Both the position numbers and the translations under genes were made by a program. The notes beneath the pieces were generated by a model. The model saw nothing but the letters and a program-made list of their open reading frames with translations, ran no database searches and was not told where the DNA came from. Source: Streptomyces formicae (lineage in GTDB: Bacteria; Actinomycetota; Actinomycetes; Streptomycetales; Streptomycetaceae). Taken from it: DNA of 64,000 nucleotides. Position 1 is the stretch's first letter. Every line of letters begins with the position of its first letter. Of the stretch, positions 40,649-48,861 are shown in pieces. The stretch is taken from the NCBI RefSeq assembly GCF_022647665.1, contig NZ_CP071872.1, positions 62,001-126,000 of the forward strand, in the 5' to 3' direction.

Positions 40649-42286
40649 ATGGCACCCGAACCCGAAGCAAGTGGCGGCGGAGTCTCGGAAGCTGCGGAAT
40701 CCTGGGGCGTCGGCGGGCTCGTCGGTGACGGTCGCTACCGGCTGACCCACCGTCTCGGGCGGGGAGGCATGGCCGAGGTGTTCGCGGCGGAGGACGTAAG
40801 GCTCGGCCGCACCGTCGCCGTCAAGCTGCTCCGCGCCGACCTCGCCGAGGACCCGGTCTCCAAGGCGCGCTTCACGCGCGAGGCGCAGTCGGTCGCCGGG
40901 CTCAACCACCACGCCATCGTGGCCGTGTACGACTCCGGCGAGGACGTCGTGAACGGCCAGTCCGTGCCGTACATCGTCATGGAGCTGGTCGAGGGCCGCA
41001 CCATCCGCGATCTGCTCATCAGCGCGGAGGCCCCGCCACCCGAGCAGGCGCTGATCATCGTCTCCGGTGTTCTCGAGGCGCTCGCGTACTCGCACCAGCA
41101 CGGCATCGTGCACCGTGACATCAAGCCCGCGAACGTCATCATCACCCACGGCGGCGCGGTGAAGGTGATGGACTTCGGCATCGCCCGCGCGCTGCACGGC
41201 GCGCAGTCGACGATGACCCAGACCGGCATGGTCATGGGCACGCCGCAGTACCTCTCCCCCGAGCAGGCGCTCGGCAAGGCCGTCGACCACCGCTCCGACC
41301 TCTACGCCACGGGCTGTCTGCTCTACGAACTGCTCGCGCTGCGCCCGCCGTTCACCGGCGAGACCCCGCTGTCCGTCGTCTACCAGCACGTCCAGGACGC
41401 CCCCGTGCCCCCGTCCGAGGCGTCGGACGTCGCGCCGCCGGAGCTGGACGGGCTCGTCATCCGGGCGCTCGCGAAGGACCCGGACGACCGGTTCCAGAGC
41501 GCAGAGGAGATGCGCGGACTGGTGCAGTACGGGCTGCAGATGCTCCAGCAGCAGGGCAGCCACACGGGTACGTGGAACACCGGCCCGGTCGAGATGCACG
41601 AGGGCGGCCACACCCCGGCGCAGGGCATGACCGCGACGACCGTGATCGGACACCCGCACCACGGGGACACCTCGCAGGGCCCGATCCTCCCGCCGCGCAA
41701 TCCGGACGACGGCGGTTACGGGGCGTACGACGGCGCACGCGGCAGCGGCAACGGCCGCGGTGGGCGTGGCAAGGCGCTGCTCTTCGTCGCGCTCGCGCTG
41801 ATCGCGATCACGGCGGGCGTGGTCTTCGCCCTCGACCGGGCGAACAACGCCGGAGAGAACCAGAACCCGCGGACCCCGGTCTCGAGCACCCCGGAAACGC
41901 CGGACGCGACGTCCCCGACGCCGTCCGAGACGGAGACCGAGGAGAGCGACGAGCCGGAGCAGTCGACGGACGGCGGCAACGAGCAGCCCTGGACGCCTTC
42001 CGACACCCCGAGCGACCAGGACACGCCGTCCACGCCGCAGAGCCCGACGGACGGAGGCCCGACGGGCTCGCCCTCGACGACGGAGGGGAACACGAGCGAG
42101 GGCTCGACGGAGGGCACCGACGAGGGGACCACGGAGGGGACGACCGAGGGCACCACGGAGGGCACCACCGAGGGCACGACGGAGGGGACGACCGAGGGCA
42201 CCACGGAGGGCACCTCGACCGGCGCGGACAGTGGCGGGACCACTGCGGGCACCCCCGCCGGGCAGGTCGGCGGCAACACCACCTGA
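40649..42286 (+). CDS. Transmembrane Ser/Thr protein kinase with TEGT-repeat extracellular tail
   Basis: A 545-residue Hanks-type kinase closely related to its divergent neighbour. Gly loop RLGRGGMAEVFAAED near 36, VAVKLLR Lys, HRDIKPANV near 160, DFGIARA, and GMVMGTPQYLSPEQAL. A Gly/Arg-rich juxtamembrane segment leads to one membrane helix (ALLFVALALIAITAGVVFAL, about 373-392). The extracytoplasmic tail has no PASTA domain; it is Thr/Glu/Ser/Pro-rich and ends in about eight TEGT repeats. The stop at 42286 is one base from the convergent APH-fold gene. Confidence 0.92.
   Translation: MAPEPEASGGGVSEAAESWGVGGLVGDGRYRLTHRLGRGGMAEVFAAEDVRLGRTVAVKLLRADLAEDPVSKARFTREAQSVAGLNHHAIVAVYDSGEDVVNGQSVPYIVMELVEGRTIRDLLISAEAPPPEQALIIVSGVLEALAYSHQHGIVHRDIKPANVIITHGGAVKVMDFGIARALHGAQSTMTQTGMVMGTPQYLSPEQALGKAVDHRSDLYATGCLLYELLALRPPFTGETPLSVVYQHVQDAPVPPSEASDVAPPELDGLVIRALAKDPDDRFQSAEEMRGLVQYGLQMLQQQGSHTGTWNTGPVEMHEGGHTPAQGMTATTVIGHPHHGDTSQGPILPPRNPDDGGYGAYDGARGSGNGRGGRGKALLFVALALIAITAGVVFALDRANNAGENQNPRTPVSSTPETPDATSPTPSETETEESDEPEQSTDGGNEQPWTPSDTPSDQDTPSTPQSPTDGGPTGSPSTTEGNTSEGSTEGTDEGTTEGTTEGTTEGTTEGTTEGTTEGTTEGTSTGADSGGTTAGTPAGQVGGNTT
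42100..42212 (+). repeat. 12-bp minisatellite encoding TEGT repeats
   Basis: GGCACCACGGAG-type 12-bp units repeat about eight times in frame, near the 3' end of the kinase gene. Third-position differences show that not all copies are new. Confidence 0.85.
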
Positions 42287-42287
42287 G

Positions 42288-43325
42288 TCACCCCGCGAAC
42301 GCCTCGCGCACCGACTCGTACTCCCGAGTCCACCACACCGCCAGGGCCGACGCCGCAGGAAACTGCGGGTCGGCCCTGCGGTCGTGCAGCTGGTAGCGCC
42401 AGCGCAGGATCCAGAAGTCGTTGAGCCGCTCCCACCACACGCGGTGGACCGCGGCCGCCAGTTCCGCGCGGTCCGCGCCGGCCGCCCGGCGGTAGGCGCG
42501 CGCGTACGCCCGCACCTTCGCCAGCTCCAGCTCGCCCGCCGGCTGGACGAAGAAGATCGCCGCGGCTCGTACGGCCTCCTCGGCGCACGGCTGCACCCCG
42601 AGGCGGTCCCAGTCGACGATCGCGGCGGGCTCGGCGCCCCGGTGGTCGCCCCGGTAGAGCAGGTTGAGCGGGTGGAAGTCGCCGTGTACCCAGCCGCTGG
42701 CGGTGCCGGGCGGCGGGCGGCGGTGGGCATGGCGTTCCAGGAGGGTGCGGCGCTCGACGAGGCGGTGCTCGGCGAGGGCGTCGAAGGCGTCGCGGGGGTG
42801 GTGGCGGCGCGCCAGGTCCAGCAGGTCGTCGATGAGCGCGAAGGTCTCGTCGGGGTCGGCGCTGTCGTGGGCGTGGGGGTGCGGCTCCGCCTCCATGACC
42901 CGCTCCAGACCCGTGTGCACCAGGCCGAGCAGGGCGCCGAGGCGCCGTGACTCGGCGGTGGTCAGCTGGGCGCCGGCCCGGTGCCGGCCGTCGATCCAGG
43001 GGTGCAGTGCGTAGCAGCGGCCGCCGATGACGGCGACGGTGTCGCCGGCCGTGTCCGGCACCGGCGGGGCGACGGGGACGCCGAGGGACTGGAGCCGCTG
43101 GGTGGCACGGTGCTGGCGGACGATGGTGGCGCGGTCGGCGGTCGGGGCGTCGACGTGCTGCTTGAGGAAGTAGGCGCCGCGGGTGGTGGCGAGTCGGTAG
43201 CCGCGGTTGAGGAGGCCCTGGGTGACGGGCTCGCAGGAGAGGGGCTCGCCGGGGTTGTCGTAGCGGCGCAGCAGCTCACCGAGCGGCGGGGATGGAGCGA
43301 GAGCAGTAGCAGATGAGCGCGGCAC
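42288..43325 (-). CDS. Aminoglycoside-phosphotransferase-fold small-molecule kinase
   Basis: A 345-residue APH/HSK2-type kinase. VTQGLLNRGYRLATTRGAYFLKQH (nucleotide Lys) is near residue 35, the catalytic loop WVHGDFHPLNLLY near 215, and the metal-binding AAIVDWDRLG follows. The substrate is unknown; members phosphorylate antibiotics, choline, homoserine or sugars. The start appears to be GTG 43325 (VPRSSATAL). The stop is one base from the convergent kinase stop. Confidence 0.88.
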   Translation of the reverse strand: MPRSSATALAPSPPLGELLRRYDNPGEPLSCEPVTQGLLNRGYRLATTRGAYFLKQHVDAPTADRATIVRQHRATQRLQSLGVPVAPPVPDTAGDTVAVIGGRCYALHPWIDGRHRAGAQLTTAESRRLGALLGLVHTGLERVMEAEPHPHAHDSADPDETFALIDDLLDLARRHHPRDAFDALAEHRLVERRTLLERHAHRRPPPGTASGWVHGDFHPLNLLYRGDHRGAEPAAIVDWDRLGVQPCAEEAVRAAAIFFVQPAGELELAKVRAYARAYRRAAGADRAELAAAVHRVWWERLNDFWILRWRYQLHDRRADPQFPAASALAVWWTREYESVREAFAG

Positions 43326-43340
43326 TTGCCAGATGATAGA

Positions 43341-43865
43341 TCACCCAGCGTGTCGCAATGATCGCTCTACGGATCCACCGATGGGGGATCGCTCCGTGAA
43401 CCGCTCTTCGGTGCACGCCGATGTGTGCGGCGTCGAGCCTGACGTGTGCACCGTGACGAACCGGGGCCTCAGGCGCATGTAGACCGGTTCGAAGGGTTCT
43501 CCGTCCACCTGGTCGGGGCCCGGGCCGAAGCTCGCGACCTCGGCCGCCGTCGGCTCGACGATCTCCGCCGTGCCGGTGCACTGGACCGACCAGAGGGCGG
43601 TCGCGCCCGAATTGAGGTTGTCCGCGCCGTACGCCACCACGCTGCCGACGCAGCTCCTGGCGCATTCGAGGCCGGCGTGGACGCGGAGCAGGACGTTCCC
43701 GTCGCCCGACACGACATGGCGCGCCGGTGCGACGAACGGCATCGCGTGCAGGCTGGTCGCCAGCCGCCCGTACGGCACCCGGGAGAGCAGCTCGATGTCG
43801 CGGAGCTCCGCGGAGGGCTCCGCCGAGAGCTCGGCCGGGGCGCGGGGACGGTCCTGGGGAGGCAT
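43341..43865 (-). CDS. Pyridoxamine 5'-phosphate oxidase-fold (FMN/F420-binding) protein
   Basis: A 174-residue split-barrel protein. LLSRVPYGRLATSLHAMPFVAPARHVV and NVLLRVHAGLECARSCVGSVVAYGADNLN are typical of short PNPOx-like proteins found in actinobacterial dormancy regulons. The cofactor and substrate are unknown. ATG 43865 is chosen because the Met leads directly to PPQDRP. The best DevR-type box in the window (43926-43939) lies 61-74 bases upstream, and the next gene upstream encodes a DevR-like regulator, so hypoxia- or redox-dependent induction is likely. Confidence 0.85.
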   Translation of the reverse strand: MPPQDRPRAPAELSAEPSAELRDIELLSRVPYGRLATSLHAMPFVAPARHVVSGDGNVLLRVHAGLECARSCVGSVVAYGADNLNSGATALWSVQCTGTAEIVEPTAAEVASFGPGPDQVDGEPFEPVYMRLRPRFVTVHTSGSTPHTSACTEERFTERSPIGGSVERSLRHAG

Positions 43866-43925
43866 GACCCCCACTGTCGGCCGACGGGCGGAGGCGCCGG
43901 AAGGGCCGCCCGGCCCCCTGCGCGC

Positions 43926-43939
43926 GGGACTTAGGTCCT
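43926..43939. promoter_or_regulatory. DevR-box-like operator GGGACTTAGGTCCT
   Basis: GGGAC-TTAG-GTCCT matches the DevR consensus GGGACTWWAGTCCC at 12 of 14 positions. It lies 61-74 bases upstream of the PNPOx-fold gene, the typical distance for activation by DevR-type regulators. Confidence 0.6.
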
Positions 43940-43950
43940 GTCGGGATCCG

Positions 43951-43978
43951 GGGTCCGGGGTCAGGGGTCAGGGGTCGG
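43951..43978. repeat. Four 7-bp GGGTCNG repeats
   Basis: GGGTCCG-GGGTCAG-GGGTCAG-GGGTCGG in the gap between the PNPOx and response regulator genes; a further GGGTCCG is at about 43988. Simple-sequence repeat of unknown role. Confidence 0.6.
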
Positions 43979-44047
43979 AGGCTCGGGGTCCGGGGCCGCG
44001 CAGTGTCCCGAAGGGTCCCGGTGCGCCCGGAGCGCGGCTCCGCGGCT

Positions 44048-44707
44048 CTACTGCCGCTCCGCCTGCATCCGCGCCACGTACGCCGCGGCCTGCGAGCGGC
44101 GCTCCATGCCCAGCTTCGAGAGCAGGCTGGAGACGTAGTTCTTGATGGTCTTCTCGGCCAGGTGCAGCCGCTCGCCGATGGCCCGGTTGGTCAGCCCCTC
44201 GCCGATCAGGTCCAGGATCCGGCGCTCCTGGTCGGTCAGGCTCGCCAGCTTCGCGTCCCCCTTGGGGGCGTTGCCGTCGCGCAGCCGCTCCAGCACGCGC
44301 GCGGTGGCCACCGGGTCGAGCAGCGACTTGCCCGCCGCCACGTCGCGCACCGCCGCCAGCAGCTCGGTGCCGCGGATGGCCTTGAGAACATAGCCCGAGG
44401 CCCCGGCCATGATCGCGTCGAAGAGTGCCTCGTCGTCGGAGTACGAGGTGAGCATCAGGCATTTGATGGCGTCGTTCTGGGAACGGACCTCACGACAGAC
44501 CTCGACGCCGCTGCCGTCCGGGAGCCGTACGTCCAGCACGGCCACATCGGGGCGGGTCGCGGGAATCCTGACCAGGGCGTCCGCCGCCGTACCGGCCTCG
44601 CCCACGACCTCGATGTCGTCCTCGACCGACAGCAGCTCGTGGACGCCACGCCGGACGACTTCGTGGTCATCCAACAGAAATACTGTGATTTTTCGGTCTT
44701 CGCGCAC
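44048..44707 (-). CDS. DevR/OsdR-like orphan response regulator
   Basis: A 219-residue NarL-type regulator. ITVFLLDDHEVVRRGVHELLSVEDDIEVVGEAGT is nearly identical in style to DevR and to the regulator at 5229. The predicted phospho-site is Asp59, and the HTH is LTNRAIGERLHLAEKTIKNYVSSLLSKLGMERR. Unlike the 5229 protein it ends normally after the HTH. The start is GTG 44707. No kinase is adjacent, so the DevS-like kinase at 3470 may serve both regulators. The DevR-type box at 43926 lies downstream of this gene, in front of the PNPOx gene. Confidence 0.92.
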   Translation of the reverse strand: MREDRKITVFLLDDHEVVRRGVHELLSVEDDIEVVGEAGTAADALVRIPATRPDVAVLDVRLPDGSGVEVCREVRSQNDAIKCLMLTSYSDDEALFDAIMAGASGYVLKAIRGTELLAAVRDVAAGKSLLDPVATARVLERLRDGNAPKGDAKLASLTDQERRILDLIGEGLTNRAIGERLHLAEKTIKNYVSSLLSKLGMERRSQAAAYVARMQAERQ

Positions 44708-45038
44708 GGGGTAAGTCTCACATACTCACTCTTCCCGTGTCCGGGGTGGCCGGGATAACGTGCCCGTGTTCCGGCGGCCTGCAAGGCTGTGACCAGTGGT
44801 TGTTCCCGCTTTTCTCGATTTACTTGGAAATCCAAGCAAAATCGCAGGTCAAATGGGGTTTCGCAGTAATGCTGCCCACTGGGTAACGTGCCTTTGGCAG
44901 GGCGCTCGCCGGGGCACCTGTCAGCCTGTTCCCGACACATACCCAACGGTGCACCCACCCCGTGCACGGGTACGGAGCAGGCGAGCCGCACTGGTTCCCG
45001 GCGGATCCCGGGGGCCGGACAGACGGAGGAGCACGCAC
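44708..45038. promoter_or_regulatory. 331-bp divergent region between the regulator and bkd/pdh set 2
   Basis: No gene is supported. It contains the AT-rich palindrome at 44823-44836, two GTGCAC boxes 7 bases apart (44949-44954 and 44962-44967), and the GGAGG ribosome site at 45025-45029 for the E1 alpha gene. AT content around 44810-44870 is clearly above the window average, as expected of a promoter. Confidence 0.5.
44823..44836. promoter_or_regulatory. Palindrome CTTGGA-AA-TCCAAG upstream of E1 alpha set 2
   Basis: A perfect 6-bp inverted repeat, extended by GATTT on the left and AAAATC on the right with a one-base offset. The AT-rich, long symmetry suits an Lrp/AsnC-type operator. A half-site CTTGGA also occurs at 23547-23552 near bkdR. 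Confidence 0.45.
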
Positions 45039-46271
45039 GTGACCGTGGAGAGCACTGCCGCGAGCAAACCGCGCCGCAGTAGTAAGCGCACCGGCGCCAC
45101 CGCCGCCAAAAGCGCGAGCAGCGCCAGCAGCGCGAAGCGCGCCGGAAAGCAGCCGCAGCAGGAGCCGCAGCCGCAGAGTTCCGAGCCGCAGCTCGTACAG
45201 CTGCTGACGCCCGAGGGCGAGCGGGTCGAGCACCCTGAGTACGACGTCGACCTCAGCGCGGACGAGCTCAGGGGCCTGTACCGGGACATGGTCCTGACCC
45301 GGCGTTTCGACGCCGAGGCCACCGCCCTCCAGCGCCAGGGCGAGCTGGGCCTGTGGGCGTCGCTGCTGGGCCAGGAGGCCGCCCAGATCGGCTCGGGACG
45401 GGCCCTGCGCGACGACGACTACGTCTTCCCGACCTACCGCGAGCACGGCGTCGCCTGGTGCCGCGGGGTCGACCCGACGAACCTGCTCGGCATGTTCCGT
45501 GGCGTGAACCACGGCGGCTGGGATCCGAACAGCAACAACTTCCACCTGTACACGATCGTGATCGGCTCGCAGACGCTGCACGCGACCGGTTACGCGATGG
45601 GTGTCGCCAAGGACGGCGCGGACTCCGCCGTCATCGCCTACTTCGGCGACGGCGCCTCCAGCCAGGGAGACGTCGCGGAGTCCTTCACCTTCTCCGCGGT
45701 CTACAACGCCCCGGTCGTGTTCTTCTGCCAGAACAACCAGTGGGCGATCTCCGAGCCCACCGAGCGCCAGACCCGCGTGCCGCTCTACCAGCGCGCGCAG
45801 GGCTTCGGCTTCCCGGGCGTCCGCGTCGACGGCAACGACGTGCTCGCGTGCCTGGCCGTGACCCGGTCCGCGCTGGAGCGCGCCCGGCGCGGCGAGGGCC
45901 CGACGCTGGTCGAGGCGTTCACGTACCGGATGGGCGCCCACACCACATCCGACGACCCCACCAAGTACCGGCACGACGACGAGCGGGCGGCCTGGGAGGC
46001 CAAGGACCCGATCCTGCGTCTGCGTACGTACCTGGAGCGGGAGGTCCTCGGCGAGAACGAGGCCGAGGCGTTCTTCACCGCCCTGGAGGAGGAGAGCGAC
46101 GTGCTCGCCAAGCGCGTGCGCGAGGTCGTCCGCGCCATGCCCGACCCGGACCACATGGCCATTTTCGAGAACGTGTACGCCGACGGGCACGCCCTCGTCG
46201 ACGAGGAGCGCGCGCAGTTCGCCGCCTACCAGGCGTCGTTCGCGGACGCACCGGCGCAGGAGGGCAAGTAA
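45039..46271 (+). CDS. bkdA: 2-oxoacid dehydrogenase E1 alpha subunit (set 2)
   Basis: A 410-residue thiamine-diphosphate-dependent subunit, 19 residues longer than the set 1 paralogue because of a Lys/Ser/Ala-rich N-terminal lead. LWASLLGQEAAQIGSGRAL, FPTYREHGVAWCRG, IAYFGDGASSQGDVAESFTFSAVYNAPVVFFCQNNQWAIS (cofactor motif) and YRMGAHTTSDDPTKY are conserved. GTG 45039 has GGAGG 9 bases upstream. Substrate choice between pyruvate and branched keto-acids cannot be settled from sequence alone; the lead of an intact E1a-E1b-E2 operon without E3 resembles the second Streptomyces bkd cluster. Confidence 0.92.
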   Translation: MTVESTAASKPRRSSKRTGATAAKSASSASSAKRAGKQPQQEPQPQSSEPQLVQLLTPEGERVEHPEYDVDLSADELRGLYRDMVLTRRFDAEATALQRQGELGLWASLLGQEAAQIGSGRALRDDDYVFPTYREHGVAWCRGVDPTNLLGMFRGVNHGGWDPNSNNFHLYTIVIGSQTLHATGYAMGVAKDGADSAVIAYFGDGASSQGDVAESFTFSAVYNAPVVFFCQNNQWAISEPTERQTRVPLYQRAQGFGFPGVRVDGNDVLACLAVTRSALERARRGEGPTLVEAFTYRMGAHTTSDDPTKYRHDDERAAWEAKDPILRLRTYLEREVLGENEAEAFFTALEEESDVLAKRVREVVRAMPDPDHMAIFENVYADGHALVDEERAQFAAYQASFADAPAQEGK

Positions 46272-46274
46272 GCC

Positions 46275-47255
46275 ATGGCCGCAGAGAAGATGTCGCTCGC
46301 GAAGGCGCTCAACGAGTCGCTGCGCAAAGCCCTCGACACCGACCCCAAGGTCCTCATCATGGGCGAGGACGTCGGCAAGCTCGGCGGAGTCTTCCGGATC
46401 ACCGACGGGCTCCAGAAGGACTTCGGCGAGGGGCGGGTCATCGACACCCCGCTCGCCGAGTCCGGCATCGTCGGCACCGCGATCGGTCTCGCGCTGCGCG
46501 GGTACCGCCCGGTGGTCGAGATCCAGTTCGACGGTTTTGTCTTCCCCGCGTACGACCAGATCGTCACGCAGCTCGCGAAGATGCACGCCCGCGCGCTCGG
46601 CAAGATCAAGCTGCCGGTCGTCGTCCGTATCCCGTACGGCGGCGGCATCGGCGCCGTCGAGCACCACTCCGAGTCGCCCGAGGCGCTCTTCGCGCACGTC
46701 GCGGGCCTGAAGGTGGTCTCGCCCTCGAACGCGTCGGACGGCTACTGGATGCTCCAGCAGGCCATCCAGAGCGACGACCCGGTGATCTTCTTCGAGCCGA
46801 AGCGGCGCTACTGGGACAAGGCCGAGGTCGACACCGAGGCCATCCCGGACCCGCTGCACGCCGCCCGGACCGTCCGCACCGGCACGGACGTCACGCTCGC
46901 CGCGTACGGCCCGATGGTGAAGGTCTGCCTGGAGGCCGCCGCGGCCGCCCAGGAGGAGGGCAAGTCGGTGGAGGTCCTGGACCTGCGCTCGATGTCCCCG
47001 ATCGACTTCGACGCCGTGCAGAAGTCCGTGGAGAAGACCGGCCGGCTCGTCGTCGTCCACGAGGCCCCGGTCTTCTACGGCTCCGGTGCCGAGATCGCCG
47101 CCCGCATCACGGAGCGGTGCTTCTACCACCTGGAGGCCCCGGTGCTGCGGGTCGGCGGATTCCACGCCCCGTACCCGCCGGCCCGGCTCGAGGAGGAGTA
47201 CCTCCCGGGACTGGACCGCGTGCTCGACGCCGTCGACCGCTCGCTGGCGTACTGA
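46275..47255 (+). CDS. bkdB: 2-oxoacid dehydrogenase E1 beta subunit (set 2)
   Basis: A 326-residue beta subunit with LIMGEDVGKLGGVFRITDGL, DTPLAESGIVGTAIGLALRG, RIPYGGGIGAVEHHSESPEALF and TERCFYHLEAPVLRVGGFHAPYPP. It starts 3 bases after the alpha stop. Strongly similar along its length to the set 1 beta subunit. Confidence 0.95.
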   Translation: MAAEKMSLAKALNESLRKALDTDPKVLIMGEDVGKLGGVFRITDGLQKDFGEGRVIDTPLAESGIVGTAIGLALRGYRPVVEIQFDGFVFPAYDQIVTQLAKMHARALGKIKLPVVVRIPYGGGIGAVEHHSESPEALFAHVAGLKVVSPSNASDGYWMLQQAIQSDDPVIFFEPKRRYWDKAEVDTEAIPDPLHAARTVRTGTDVTLAAYGPMVKVCLEAAAAAQEEGKSVEVLDLRSMSPIDFDAVQKSVEKTGRLVVVHEAPVFYGSGAEIAARITERCFYHLEAPVLRVGGFHAPYPPARLEEEYLPGLDRVLDAVDRSLAY

Positions 47256-47265
47256 GGAGAGGGTC

Positions 47266-48690
47266 GTGACGACGATGACTGAGAACGCGGCTCGCTTCCG
47301 TGAGTTCAAGATGCCCGACGTGGGCGAGGGACTGACCGAGGCCGAGATCCTCAAGTGGTACGTCAAGCCCGGTGACACCGTCACCGACGGCCAGGTGGTG
47401 TGCGAGGTCGAGACGGCGAAGGCGGCGGTGGAGCTGCCGATCCCGTACGACGGCGTCGTGCACGAGCTGCGCTTCGACGAGGGCACGACGGTGGACGTCG
47501 GTACGGCGATCATCACCGTGGACGTCGCTCCGGGGTCGGAGACCGTCGAGGCCCCGGCGCCCACGCCCGAGCCGGCGGCCCCCGAGCCGGAGGCCGAGGC
47601 CAAGCCCGCCGGCCGCCAGCCGGTGCTCGTCGGGTACGGCGTCGCCGAGTCCTCGACCAAGCGCCGCCCGCGCAAGGGCACGTCGGTGCCGGAGCAGGCG
47701 CAGGCCGCCCAGGTCCAGGCCGCCGTGCAGGCCGAGCTCAACGGGCACGGCGGCGGCGCCGTCGCGGTGCCGGCCGCGCCCCGCCCGCTGGCCAAGCCCC
47801 CGGTCCGCAAGCTGGCCAAGGACCTCGGCGTGGACCTCGCCGCGGTCGTCCCCAGCGGGCCCGACGGGATCATCACCCGCGAGGACGTCCACGCGGCCGC
47901 GGCCCCCGTGGCCGCCGCCCCCGCGCCCGTCCAGGCTCCGGAGCCCGTGGCCCCCGCCTCGGCGCCCGCGCCCGCCGCGGTGCCCGGCGCCCGGGAGACC
48001 CGTGTCCCGATCAAGGGCGTACGGAAGGCCACGGCCGCCGCGATGGTCGGGTCCGCCTTCACCGCGCCGCACGTCACCGAGTTCATCACGGTCGACGTGA
48101 CGCGCACGATGAAGCTGGTCGAGGAGCTCAAGTCCGACAAGGACATGGCGGGGCTCCGGGTGAACCCGCTGCTGCTCATCGCCAAGGCGCTGCTCGTCGC
48201 GATCAGGCGCAACCCGGAGGTCAACGCCGCCTGGGACGAGGCGAACCAGGAACTCGTGCTCAAGCACTACGTCAACCTGGGCATCGCCGCGGCCACGCCC
48301 CGCGGTCTGATCGTGCCGAACATCAAGGACGCGCACGACAAGACCCTGCCGCAGCTGGCGGAGGCGCTCGGCGAGCTGGTCGCCACCGCCCGCGAGGGGA
48401 AGACGACCCCCGCGGCCATGCAGGGCGGCACGGTGACCATCACCAACGTCGGCGTATTCGGCGTCGACACGGGCACGCCGATCCTCAACCCGGGCGAGTC
48501 CGCGATCCTCGCGGTCGGTGCGATCAAGCTCCAGCCGTGGGTCCACAAGGGCAAGGTGAAGCCCCGTCAGGTCACCACGCTGGCGCTCTCCTTCGACCAC
48601 CGGCTGGTCGACGGCGAGCTCGGCTCCAAGGTGCTGGCGGACGTCGCGGCGGTCCTGGAGAACCCGAAGCGGCTCATCACCTGGGCCTGA
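47266..48690 (+). CDS. bkdC: 2-oxoacid dehydrogenase E2 lipoamide acyltransferase (set 2)
   Basis: A 474-residue intact E2. Single lipoyl domain with Lys52 (VETAKAAVELP), an Ala/Pro/Glu-rich linker, the E1/E3-binding domain (PPVRKLAKDLGVDLAAVVPSGPDGIITREDV) and the acyltransferase domain ending with the active-site SFDHRLVDGELGSKVL. GTG 47266 has GAGGAG at a good distance; ATG 47275 is possible. A very strong terminator follows, so the operon ends here. Confidence 0.95.
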   Translation: MTTMTENAARFREFKMPDVGEGLTEAEILKWYVKPGDTVTDGQVVCEVETAKAAVELPIPYDGVVHELRFDEGTTVDVGTAIITVDVAPGSETVEAPAPTPEPAAPEPEAEAKPAGRQPVLVGYGVAESSTKRRPRKGTSVPEQAQAAQVQAAVQAELNGHGGGAVAVPAAPRPLAKPPVRKLAKDLGVDLAAVVPSGPDGIITREDVHAAAAPVAAAPAPVQAPEPVAPASAPAPAAVPGARETRVPIKGVRKATAAAMVGSAFTAPHVTEFITVDVTRTMKLVEELKSDKDMAGLRVNPLLLIAKALLVAIRRNPEVNAAWDEANQELVLKHYVNLGIAAATPRGLIVPNIKDAHDKTLPQLAEALGELVATAREGKTTPAAMQGGTVTITNVGVFGVDTGTPILNPGESAILAVGAIKLQPWVHKGKVKPRQVTTLALSFDHRLVDGELGSKVLADVAAVLENPKRLITWA

Positions 48691-48701
48691 CCGGTCCGTT
48701 G

Positions 48702-48750
48702 AACGAGGCGGCCCCGCCGGACAGTCACTGTCCGGCGGGGCCGCCTCGTT
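48702..48750. terminator. 24-bp-stem terminator after bkd set 2
   Basis: The arms 48702-48725 and 48727-48750 are perfect inverted complements separated by one base (in practice a slightly shorter stem with a small loop), followed by T-rich TTTCG. It lies between convergent E2 and DD-peptidase genes. Confidence 0.9.
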
Positions 48751-48861
48751 TCGCCTGCTCGGTTCGGCTCGGTTCGGTTGGGCTCAGGTCGGCTCAGCCT
48801 GCGACGGCCGCCGTCGCCCTGCTCGTGGCCGCACCCCGGGGAAGCTGGGTCGAGCGAGGAA

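Noticed and set aside
42100..42212. Regular repeats that might be a CRISPR array
   Set aside because: The 12-bp units are contiguous, in frame and encode TEGT; there are no unique spacers and no cas genes.
43951..43995. GGGTCNG heptamers as iterons
   Set aside because: Too short and simple, with no replication gene or AT-rich region nearby.
44820..48263. A 1147-codon open frame on the minus strand
   Set aside because: It lies opposite the bkd/pdh set 2 genes, which have full domain matches; long antisense frames are common in high-GC DNA and its translation has no recognisable domain.
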